Assembly: GCA_030679805.1 (NCBI GenBank)
Contig: JAUXST010000555.1
Location: 1 to 11,371, forward strand
DNA length: 11,371 bases
Origin: Reyranella sp.
Lineage (GTDB): Bacteria; Pseudomonadota; Alphaproteobacteria; Reyranellales; Reyranellaceae
Direction: 5' to 3'
The notes under the pieces were generated by a model. The model made no database searches, was not told where the DNA came from, and worked only from the letters and a program-made list of their open reading frames with translations. The translations under genes and the position numbers were made by a program. Shown piece after piece: positions 5,748-11,371 of this stretch. How positions within the stretch are numbered: the stretch's first letter is position 1; every line of letters starts with the position of its first letter.

Positions 5748-6689
5748 CTAGCTGGAGCGTGCGAAGGATTTTAGCGAGTCGCGGAGCTTCTCGGCGCTCT
5801 GTTCCAACCCGCGGGTTTCCTCGGCGGACATTTCCGGCATCAACACTTCGGCGACGCCCTGGCGCCCGACGACGCTCGGCAGCGACAGCGTCGTGCCGAA
5901 GTGCTGATTGTGCGACCCCGCAGGGAAGACCGCGCGTTCGTCGCGCAGCACCACCTCGGCGATGCGGCTGCCGACCATGCCGATGCCGTACTGGCTGGCG
6001 CCGATGCCTTCGATGATCGTGATGTTGGCATAGCGGACATCCTGCTCGACGGCCTTGCGGAATTCCTCGGCCTCGATCCTGTGCCGGGCCAGCAGATCGG
6101 CGAGCGGCATGCCGCCGATCCGCGCCGAGGACCACAGGAACACGCTCGACGTGCCGTGCTCGCCCACGACATTGGCTTCGACGCTGCCCGGGCTGACGCC
6201 CAGCCGTTCGGCCAGATGAAGGCGGAAGCGCAGGCTGTCGAGATAGGTGCCGGCGCTCAGCACGCGGTCGTGCCCGGCGAGTTGGCGCGCGACCGCGGCA
6301 AGCGGTTCGGGCGGATCGGTCGCCACCAGGATCGTGGCGCCGGGGGCGGCCTTCACCAGCTTGGGGATGATGTCCTCGAACACCTTGACGTTGGTGCCGA
6401 GCAGGCGCAGCCGGCCAGCGGGATCGGAGCGATCGGTGGCGCCGCCGGCCTTCTCGTTGATGCCGGCGGTGATGATCACGAGGCCTGCGTCGGCGAGATC
6501 GTCGTAGTCGCCGTCGCGGATCGAGACCATCGGCGACAGGGCGACGCCGTAGTGCATGTCGGTCGCCACCGCCTTGGCGCGGGCGCGGTTGCGGTCGATC
6601 AGCACGACCTCGCGCACGCGCGCCCGGAGCGCCACCGCCATCGCGGTTGCCGCACCGACGGCACCCACTCCGATAATTCCGAGTTTCAT
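5748..6689 (-). CDS. Lactate/malate dehydrogenase-family protein, divergent active-site loop (313 aa)
   Basis: An NAD-dependent 2-hydroxyacid dehydrogenase of the LDH/MDH fold. It has the Rossmann G7-V-G-A-V-G12 motif, acidic D32 at the end of strand 2 (NAD preference), D151-S-L-R154 (the D168/R171 pair of LDH) and GEH178-GTS with the catalytic His. The substrate loop reads TAGINE79-K-A-G-G-A-T-D-R87. It has Glu where LDH has Gln102 and one extra residue before the Arg. The usual SNP/TNP is TD125-PP, so the Asn140 position is Asp. Catalytic residues are kept but specificity is likely not plain lactate or malate. The start at 6689 (MKLGIIGVG) with AAGGA upstream (6697-6701) fits the family's length; a longer frame upstream is rejected. 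It lies 32 bp after the multicopper oxidase gene and is probably cotranscribed with it. Confidence 0.85.
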   Translation of the reverse strand: MKLGIIGVGAVGAATAMAVALRARVREVVLIDRNRARAKAVATDMHYGVALSPMVSIRDGDYDDLADAGLVIITAGINEKAGGATDRSDPAGRLRLLGTNVKVFEDIIPKLVKAAPGATILVATDPPEPLAAVARQLAGHDRVLSAGTYLDSLRFRLHLAERLGVSPGSVEANVVGEHGTSSVFLWSSARIGGMPLADLLARHRIEAEEFRKAVEQDVRYANITIIEGIGASQYGIGMVGSRIAEVVLRDERAVFPAGSHNQHFGTTLSLPSVVGRQGVAEVLMPEMSAEETRGLEQSAEKLRDSLKSFARSS

Positions 6690-6721
6690 GGCGTGGTCCT
6701 TGTTGCCTCGAAGAGCGGGCG

Positions 6722-8107
6722 TCAGGTGAAGCCGCGATAGACCAGCGTCGTGAACATGCCGGCGGCCATGTGATAGAGGTTGTGGCAATGATAGGCCCAG
6801 ATGCCGGGATTGTCGGCATCGAAGACGACCTTCACCGTTGTCTTGGGCGGCACCAGGATGCAGTCGCGGACCGCGCCCGCCAGCTTGCGATCGTTGATCT
6901 CCGTCACCTGGAACGAATGGCCGTGCAGGTGCATGGGATGCGCCATCATGGTGTCGTTCCGCATCACCAGCTCGACGCGCCCGCCGCGCGCGACCGTGAC
7001 CGGCGCGCCGGTCATGTCGTGCACCGGCATCGACCAGTTGTAGCCCATCATGCTGCCGGCGAGGGTAACCGGAATTGAGCGGTCGACTGGCCTGGCGGAT
7101 AGCGGCCGGGCCGCGCGCAGCAGGATCTCCTGACTCAGCCCGACCACGGGCCCATCGGCGGCGCTTTGGCCGGGAATCTTCGCGATCGCCGCACCGCGTG
7201 GGCGCAGGACGATGCCGGCCTGCAAGGCCCGGCCTTCGCCGCGCGCCAGCACCGGCACGGCGCGTCCATCGCCCGGCAGGCGCACCAGGATGTCGGCGCG
7301 CTGGGCGACGGCGAGGGGAAAGAGGCTCGCCTTCAGCGGCTCGACCGGATTGCCGTCGACGCTGAGCAGCGTGCCTTCGTCGGCGCCGAGGTCGATGGTG
7401 AAGTTCGTCGAAGCCGAGCCGTTGATGAGGCGCAGCCGCACTTCGCCGGCGCGCTCGACGTCGACCACCTGCGGATCGGCCAGCGTGCGATCATTGGCGA
7501 GATAGGCGTCGTACTGAATGTCGTTGAGGTCGGGCTTGGCCGGGTCCATCGCCATGGCGCCCATCGCCATCCCACCTGAAGGGGGCTGGCGAAGCTTTTC
7601 TAGGAGCGCCTCCGGCGGGGTCCAGGAGAAGTCCTCGAACAGCACGACGACTTCCTGCCGGCCGCTTTTGATCGCCTCGGTCTCGCGCACGATCAGCGGC
7701 GCCGCCAGCAGGTCCTGCTCCTGCAGTCCGAAGTGCGAATGCATCCAGCGCGTGCCCGTGGGCAGCGCGGGGAATTTGTAGGTGGCCGACTGGCCGGGCG
7801 CGATCGGCAGGCCGGAGATGTAGGGCACGCCGTCCTGCCGCCACGGTGGATTGAGGCCGTGCCAGTGGAGGCCCGACGTCACCTTGAGCGTGTTGTCGAC
7901 GCGGACGTCGAAGAGATCGCCCTCGTCGAGCGTGAGGCCCACGGCGCCGGACGGCTGGGCCACGCCGTAGCGCGTCGCCGCCTTGCCGCCGACCTCGATC
8001 TGCCGCGTCTGCAGGCGCAGGATCTTCTGGCCATCGGCTGCGTGACTTGTCGGCGCCGCTGCAAGAGCGACGGTGCCCAGGAGAAGGGATCGCCGGGAAG
8101 GATGCAT
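6722..8107 (-). CDS. Exported multicopper oxidase, three-domain laccase/CueO type (461 aa)
   Basis: All four copper-binding motifs are present: H81-W-H83-G, M122-H-S-H125-F-G, H390-P-M-H393-L-H395-G-H, and H440-C441-H442-N-L-Y-H446-M-A-A-G-M451. C441 with H390 and H446 ligate the type 1 copper and M451 would be its axial ligand; the rest build the trinuclear cluster that reduces oxygen to water. The leader HPSRRSLLLGTVALAAA has twin arginines, typical for Tat export of a folded copper enzyme. A short Met-rich patch (MAMGAMAMD) near 175-190 recalls Met-rich copper-binding segments of CueO/CopA but is much shorter. Likely substrates are Cu(I) or phenolics; no copper ATPase or regulator is nearby. 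The ATG at 8107 has AGGGG at 8115-8119, 7 nt upstream. The dehydrogenase gene follows after 32 bp. Confidence 0.93.
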   Translation of the reverse strand: MHPSRRSLLLGTVALAAAPTSHAADGQKILRLQTRQIEVGGKAATRYGVAQPSGAVGLTLDEGDLFDVRVDNTLKVTSGLHWHGLNPPWRQDGVPYISGLPIAPGQSATYKFPALPTGTRWMHSHFGLQEQDLLAAPLIVRETEAIKSGRQEVVVLFEDFSWTPPEALLEKLRQPPSGGMAMGAMAMDPAKPDLNDIQYDAYLANDRTLADPQVVDVERAGEVRLRLINGSASTNFTIDLGADEGTLLSVDGNPVEPLKASLFPLAVAQRADILVRLPGDGRAVPVLARGEGRALQAGIVLRPRGAAIAKIPGQSAADGPVVGLSQEILLRAARPLSARPVDRSIPVTLAGSMMGYNWSMPVHDMTGAPVTVARGGRVELVMRNDTMMAHPMHLHGHSFQVTEINDRKLAGAVRDCILVPPKTTVKVVFDADNPGIWAYHCHNLYHMAAGMFTTLVYRGFT

Positions 8108-8129
8108 GAATGCGCCCCTGATTTTCGCT

Positions 8130-8148
8130 CGGAAGGGTAGGCCTTCCG
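8130..8148. repeat. Inverted repeat upstream of the multicopper oxidase gene
   Basis: CGGAAGG (8130-8136) and CCTTCCG (8142-8148) form a perfect 7-bp inverted repeat around a 5-base centre, 23-41 nt before the start codon. It could be a leader hairpin or an operator. A second perfect palindrome, GCCCTAGGGC, lies at 8178-8187 in the same 117-bp gap. No convincing -35/-10 pair was seen there. Confidence 0.5.
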
Positions 8149-8224
8149 CGCCGCGCGATCCACCCGGCGGCTTCAGGGCCCTAGGGCACGCCCCCAGCGA
8201 TGAGCTTATCCGGTAGAACCCACT

Positions 8225-8773
8225 CTAGATCGGCTTCCCCGCGCTGCTGGGCCAGCGCGGCATGAGTTCGTTGCTCGGGCGCTTCTCGTCGGCCACCTTG
8301 CGCGCCGTCTCGACGCCCGCCACCGGCAGGCCTTTGGGATCGAGTAGGCCGACCTGCACCAGCACCGACGCCTGGTCCCAATAGATATGCTCGTGCGCCA
8401 CCTTGCCGTCCACGAAGCGCACGATGGCGACCAGCGGGATCTCGACCTTGCGGCCGGTCGGCTTGATGCCCGGGAGCATCCAGTCGACCTCGCTGGTGTG
8501 GGTGAAGCTGAACAGCATCTCGTCGACGATCTGGTCGGTACCGATGGTGCGGCTCACCGGCACGAGCGCCGTATCGGGCGGATTGCCGCCGATGAAATGG
8601 TATTTGTAGAAGCGCTTCAATTCGTCGTGACCGACGCCGCCGGTCATCGTCGGGACGTGGTTGACGTAGGGTGCCGCCACCATGGTCGCCATGGTGGCAT
8701 CGACATCGCGGGTCTCGAATTCATACCGGCAATGGGCTTCCCACAGAGCGGCGAGGTCGTAGCTGGCGGTCAT
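8225..8773 (-). CDS. SnoaL/NTF2-like domain protein (182 aa)
   Basis: A single NTF2-like (SnoaL polyketide-cyclase-type) alpha+beta domain. The N-terminal helix region DLAALWEAHCRYEFETRDVDATMATM is followed by YVNHVPTMTGG, then GHDELKRFY, and a sheet region with DQIVDEMLFSFTH, VEIPLVAIVRFVDGKVAHEHIYWDQ and LLDPKGLPVAG. The pattern of acidic and His residues on the sheet (H..H..YWDQ) is usual for this family. NTF2-like proteins of this subgroup are sometimes fused or adjacent to dienelactone hydrolases, but none is present here, so the role is unknown. It is probably cytoplasmic because no signal peptide is visible. The ATG at 8773 has AGGAG at 8781-8785 on the minus strand, 7 nt upstream. It precedes the multicopper oxidase by 117 bp, so a shared transcript is uncertain. 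Confidence 0.82.
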   Translation of the reverse strand: MTASYDLAALWEAHCRYEFETRDVDATMATMVAAPYVNHVPTMTGGVGHDELKRFYKYHFIGGNPPDTALVPVSRTIGTDQIVDEMLFSFTHTSEVDWMLPGIKPTGRKVEIPLVAIVRFVDGKVAHEHIYWDQASVLVQVGLLDPKGLPVAGVETARKVADEKRPSNELMPRWPSSAGKPI

Positions 8774-8950
8774 GCTATGGCTCCTGTCGGGTCGTCGGAT
8801 TGATCACAATATGGCCACGTCGTGGCAAGCGCCTGATGCGGTCGGCTTGACAGGGTCTCCAGACTTCGGCCTGCTGCAAACATCTGCCGGCGGTTGCCGC
8901 GAGCGCGCCGCCATTCTTTCCTCATGCTCGCCTCAACTAGGATACAGACG

Positions 8951-9157
8951 ATGGCTACAGGCACGGTCAAGTGGTTCAACGGCACCAAGGGTTTCGGTTT
9001 CATTCAGCCGGACGGCGGCGGCAAGGACGTGTTCGTCCATATCAGCGCCGTTGAGCGCGCAGGTATGAACGGTCTCAATGAAGGCCAGAAGGTCAGCTAC
9101 GAAGTGGCCAGCGAACGCGGCCGCGAGGCGGCCGTTAACCTGAAGGCGGTCGGCTAA
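8951..9157 (+). CDS. CspA-family cold-shock protein (68 aa)
   Basis: A complete cold-shock domain of the usual size. It opens MATGTVKWFNGTKGFGFI (RNP1 K-G-F-G-F-I at about 13-18) and carries RNP2 V-F-V-H-I-S at about 28-33. It binds single-stranded nucleic acid and acts as an RNA chaperone in the cytoplasm. The ATG at 8951 has AGGA at 8939-8942, 8 nt away. A longer reading frame begins at 8894 but adds residues unlike the family. The 177-bp upstream gap would give a long leader, as is common for csp genes, and an intrinsic terminator follows at 9209-9244. It is transcribed alone, divergent from the SnoaL-like gene. Whether it is cold-induced cannot be told from sequence. Confidence 0.96.
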   Translation: MATGTVKWFNGTKGFGFIQPDGGGKDVFVHISAVERAGMNGLNEGQKVSYEVASERGREAAVNLKAVG

Positions 9158-9208
9158 ACGCTGCATCAGCGCTGCGGGAATATCCGAGTTTTGACGATGC
9201 GTTGACAG

Positions 9209-9244
9209 AAGGCCCGCCCGGTTCCCGGCGCGGGCCTTTTGCTT
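9209..9244 (+). terminator. Intrinsic terminator of the cold-shock gene
   Basis: GGCCCGC (9211-9217) pairs with GCGGGCC (9230-9236). Inside, CCGG (9218-9221) pairs with CCGG (9225-9228) over a 3-base loop. TTTTGCTT follows the stem on the + strand. It lies about 52 bp after the cold-shock stop codon and 26 bp before the end of the convergent gene. Confidence 0.85.
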
Positions 9245-9269
9245 GTTCCGGCGTGTTCGTCCTGGCGCC

Positions 9270-9560
9270 CTACAGAAAGCCGAACATCCGCGCCACGCGC
9301 TGCACGCCCTGCCACACCGGGTCGAGGCCGGCGAAGGTCTGGACCATTTCGTTGGCGTCATGCAGCAAGGCCTTCAGCTTCTGCCCGTTGGGCTCGTCCT
9401 TCGCGGCCTCCAGGCGAGCCTCCTCGAAGAGGGCGCGCAGCTCGCGCATCTCCTCGGTGTAGTCGTCGTCGATCGCCTTCAGCGAGTTGGCGAGAGCGTC
9501 CGCGAGGTCGGACGGCGCGGCGGGGGACTTGGGATCGGGAGACTTGGGATCATTGGTCAT
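9270..9560 (-). CDS. Short acidic helical protein of unknown function (96 aa)
   Basis: Not recognised. The N-terminus MTNDPKSPDPKSPAAP is Pro/Ser/Lys-rich with a repeated DPKSP and is probably disordered. Residues about 17-75 are rich in Ala, Leu, Glu and Asp with helical periodicity (LADALANSLKAIDDDYTEEMRELRALFEEA) and may form a coiled coil or helical hairpin. The C-terminus GVQRVARMFGFL is amphipathic and hydrophobic. There is no signal peptide, Cys or catalytic motif. The ATG at 9560 has only a weak G-rich ribosome site (GTGGGG). It begins 55 bp after the stop of the metallo-beta-lactamase-fold gene on the same strand and may be in its transcript. The downstream end faces the cold-shock terminator. 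Codon composition looks like its neighbours, which supports a real gene. Confidence 0.6.
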   Translation of the reverse strand: MTNDPKSPDPKSPAAPSDLADALANSLKAIDDDYTEEMRELRALFEEARLEAAKDEPNGQKLKALLHDANEMVQTFAGLDPVWQGVQRVARMFGFL

Positions 9561-9615
9561 GCCCCACGATACAACGTGACGGCCACGACTTGAACAGCTG
9601 AGGTGGTGCCGCGGC

Positions 9616-10596
9616 TCAGAACCAGTAGCGCTTGCCGACGGCGGAGGGCGCCAGCACCTCGTCGCCGAACGCCTGGCCCAGCGCTGCCATGGCGCGCCAG
9701 CCGGTGCAGTGGCCGGCCCCGATCCGGGCGAGGCCGAAGCCTTTCAGCGCCGCGATGGTCTCGGGGATGATCTTCTCGTTGGTGCCCGAGAGATGCAGCC
9801 CACCCAGCACCGCATGCAGCGGGACGCCGGGGAAGCTCGCGCGCGCGTGGCTCAGCACGTTCACGATACCGGCGTGCGAGCAGGCGCTCAGCACCACCAG
9901 CCCCTTGCCCTTCACGTTCACCGCGATCCAGCGCTCGTCCATCAGCAGCTCGTCGCTCTCCCACGGCGCGTCCTCCGCGATGCGCCGCACCTGGTTCGGC
10001 AGGCCGCGTTCAAAGGAGGTGATCCGCGGGATCTCGCCGCTCACATGGAACAGGCCGTCGAGCAGCCGCTGCGGCTCGGTGGTCGAGACGATCCCGGCGC
10101 CGAGCCCGGCGAGCTCGCTGGCGGACGGCACGTCGTCCATCTGCCGCACGCTGCCGTCGGGCAACCTCACGCCGCGCTGAAAAAACATGCCGGGATGGAC
10201 GTGGAAGGGCACGGCCTGGCCGCCGTTGCCGGCGCGGATGCGCTGCAGCGCCAGCTTCATGGCGCCGGCATGGTCCCAGTGGCCGTGCGACAGCACGATG
10301 CCCTCGACCCGGCCGAGATCGACGCCGAGCCGCGTCGTGTTGCGCTCGAAGGCGTATTCCTCCGGCCCGCTGTCGAACAGCAGCGTGTGGCGCACGTCGC
10401 CCTGCTGGACGGTGACCAGGCAGGAAAGCCCGTGAACGCCGCAGCACAGGCAGCGGTCCGACGTGGCGCGCAGGCCGCGCCGCGTGGCGAAGGCCCATTC
10501 GTTCTCGACGTTGAGCGGCGTCGAGGAGAGGCCGTCGACCGCATTGTCGACCAGGATGTGGATTTCGACGCGATCGGCTTCGGCGAGGTTGGTCAT
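9616..10596 (-). CDS. COG1237-type metallo-beta-lactamase-fold protein (326 aa)
   Basis: A metallo-hydrolase fold with the metal motif H104-G-H106-W-D108-H109-A-G. Further conserved stations are CSH241-AGIVN, GGLH268-L and GH296-CTGW, the order seen in COG1237 proteins. Members include proteins named after methanopterin-type ribofuranosylaminobenzene phosphate synthesis, but that name is unlikely to apply here because no such pathway is visible. A cysteine-rich loop, C49-L-C51-C52-G-V-H-G, precedes the core and may bind metal or be redox-sensitive. No signal peptide is seen, so the protein is probably cytoplasmic. The start at 10596 is followed by VEIHILVDN, the usual first strand; the nearest purine-rich site (GGGGAG, about 12 nt away) is distant. 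The intergenic palindromic element lies just upstream. Substrate unknown. Confidence 0.85.
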   Translation of the reverse strand: MTNLAEADRVEIHILVDNAVDGLSSTPLNVENEWAFATRRGLRATSDRCLCCGVHGLSCLVTVQQGDVRHTLLFDSGPEEYAFERNTTRLGVDLGRVEGIVLSHGHWDHAGAMKLALQRIRAGNGGQAVPFHVHPGMFFQRGVRLPDGSVRQMDDVPSASELAGLGAGIVSTTEPQRLLDGLFHVSGEIPRITSFERGLPNQVRRIAEDAPWESDELLMDERWIAVNVKGKGLVVLSACSHAGIVNVLSHARASFPGVPLHAVLGGLHLSGTNEKIIPETIAALKGFGLARIGAGHCTGWRAMAALGQAFGDEVLAPSAVGKRYWF

Positions 10597-10633
10597 GCGG
10601 GCGTGTGCTCCCCTTTGGCCGGCAGCCTATCGG

Positions 10634-10761
10634 GTATTTCGTCGTCCTGAGCGGAGCGAAGCGCAGTCGAAGGACCTCTTTTCCTTTCGGTGGGCTGCCG
10701 AAGAAAGGTCCTTCGACTACGCCGCCCTTTGGGCGGCTCCGCTCAGGACGACGGAAATGCC
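10634..10761. repeat. Large nested palindromic intergenic element (REP-like)
   Basis: The outer arms are GTCGTCCTGAGCGGAGC (10641-10657) and its exact complement at 10736-10752; the inner arms are AGTCGAAGGACCT (10665-10677) and AGGTCCTTCGACT (10706-10718). The segments between outer and inner arms differ (GAAGCGC on the left, a longer stretch with its own CGCC...GGCG hairpin on the right). The loop carries a further imperfect stem (CCTTTCGG with CCGAAGAAAGG). Flanking TATTTC and GGAAAT extend the symmetry by one bulge. The sequence resembles short palindromes scattered between genes in many Alphaproteobacteria. It lies between two same-strand genes and could end transcription of the upstream one or stabilise RNA. 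Confidence 0.85.
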
Positions 10762-10812
10762 ATAGCCCTGCCTTCAGTTGGCAGCCTAGAGGCTGGCGCC
10801 GCGCCTCGGCAA

Positions 10813-11371
10813 CTATGAGGGCTTGTCCGTTTTCAGGAACCGCTCGAACGCGGCCTTGTAGTCCGGATGCCAGCGCGACAGCGCCGGGCGGTTCTGGGTG
10901 ATGTCCTGCGCCGCCCAGGTGATCCGGCGGTTATCGACCTCGCGCGTGACCTCGTTGTCGGGACAGAGGATGTAGAAGTCGCCCGCGCCCATGCCCGCGA
11001 CCAGCATGTCGATCACCTGGTCCGGCGTCCAGGCGCCGGCGGGCTTCTCGCTGCGGCCGCGGCTGGTCATGGCGGTGAAGGTCGAGCCCGGGATCAGCAG
11101 ATGCGCGGTGAGGCGCGCGCCGTCCTCGTTGCGCAGGCTGTGCGCCAGCGCCTCGGTCATCACTTTCACGCCGGCCTTGCTCACGTTGTAGGCGGTGTCG
11201 CCGGGCGGGCAGGTGATGCCCTGCTTGGAGCCGGTGTTGATGATGGCGCAGGGCGTGCCCTGGTCCAGCATCAGGCTGGTGCAGGCCTGCACCCCGTTGA
11301 TCACGCCCCAGAGATTGATCTCCAGCAACCGGCGCCAGCGGTCCGGATGCTCCCAGGCGCCGGCCCCGCCG
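10813..11371 (-). CDS. Short-chain dehydrogenase/reductase, C-terminal part (N-terminus beyond the window)
   Basis: The reading frame runs to the right edge of the window (186 codons visible, the first residues GGAGAWEHPDRWRRLLEINLWG). Known SDR landmarks are the strand-4/helix-4 segment RWRRLLEINLWGVINGVQ, the catalytic Ser in INTGS, and the Y-N-V-S-K catalytic pair followed by AGVKVMTEALAH. LIPGSTFTAMT corresponds to the usual P-G-x-x-x-T segment after strand 6. The Rossmann GxxxGxG motif is outside, so NAD against NADP preference cannot be judged. The C-terminal region (WHPDYKAAFERFLKT) is longer than in minimal SDRs, and the substrate is unknown. A shorter start inside the window (TTG at about 11328) is rejected because the homology continues upstream of it. 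Confidence 0.92.
   Translation of the reverse strand, partial: GGAGAWEHPDRWRRLLEINLWGVINGVQACTSLMLDQGTPCAIINTGSKQGITCPPGDTAYNVSKAGVKVMTEALAHSLRNEDGARLTAHLLIPGSTFTAMTSRGRSEKPAGAWTPDQVIDMLVAGMGAGDFYILCPDNEVTREVDNRRITWAAQDITQNRPALSRWHPDYKAAFERFLKTDKPS

Noticed and set aside
5716..6819. A 367-residue minus-strand frame and a + strand frame at 5901-6740 over the dehydrogenase gene
   Set aside because: Both are Arg-rich shadow translations; the LDH/MDH-fold frame in the same place has complete family motifs.
8130..8148. CueR-type copper operator before the multicopper oxidase
   Set aside because: CueR sites read CCTTCC-N7-GGAAGG; here the half sites are in the opposite order (GGAAGG-N5-CCTTCC) and no flanking promoter was found.
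8847..8852. TTGACA as a -35 element for the cold-shock gene
   Set aside because: No acceptable -10 hexamer lies 16-18 bp downstream (the bases there are CCTGCTG), so a promoter call is not supported.

Overview
The window is GC-rich, densely packed bacterial DNA. Its family content suggests an alphaproteobacterium of the Hyphomicrobiales/Rhodospirillales type (Bradyrhizobium- or Reyranella-like): a Bug/TctC solute-binding protein with no membrane partners, a SnoaL-like protein, YjlB and DUF4239 proteins, Tat-like leaders and an alphaproteobacterial-style intergenic palindrome. This is inferred from family content only; no rRNA or other marker gene is present.

Positions 1-1736 (+ strand) are the most distinctive part. 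This is a tandem array alternating two genes: A, a short precursor-like protein with a conserved leader and a Gly/Trp/Asn-rich tail of W-x-N units, and B, a secreted protein ending in a domain that resembles the I78 peptidase-inhibitor family. The visible order is B(tail only)-A-B-A. The A proteins look like GrrA/OscA-type precursors of cyclophane (triceptide) RiPPs, which are modified by a radical SAM/SPASM enzyme. No such enzyme lies in the window, and the array is cut by the left edge, so the maturase and further modules may lie upstream.

Positions 1744-3190 (- strand) hold a Bug/TctC periplasmic binding protein followed by a small cupin, behind a recognisable promoter. A DUF4239 (bestrophin-like) membrane protein with a TTG start follows on the same strand (3188-3949). 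Divergent from it, on the + strand, are a YjlB-type cupin and a secreted protein with two D-T-G motifs spaced as in pepsin-like aspartic peptidases (4065-5746).

Positions 5748-8773 (- strand) carry, in transcription order, a SnoaL/NTF2-like protein, an exported three-domain multicopper oxidase, and a divergent lactate/malate dehydrogenase-family protein 32 bp after it. A cold-shock protein gene with a clear intrinsic terminator follows on the + strand (8951-9244).

Positions 9270-11371 (- strand) carry a short acidic unknown protein, a COG1237-type metallo-beta-lactamase-fold protein, a large nested palindromic element, and the C-terminal part of a short-chain dehydrogenase that runs off the right edge. 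Apart from the leftmost array, the genes look like ordinary chromosomal accessory metabolism. No tRNA, rRNA, CRISPR array, transposase or integrase was seen, and no gene-free stretch exceeds 300 bp.
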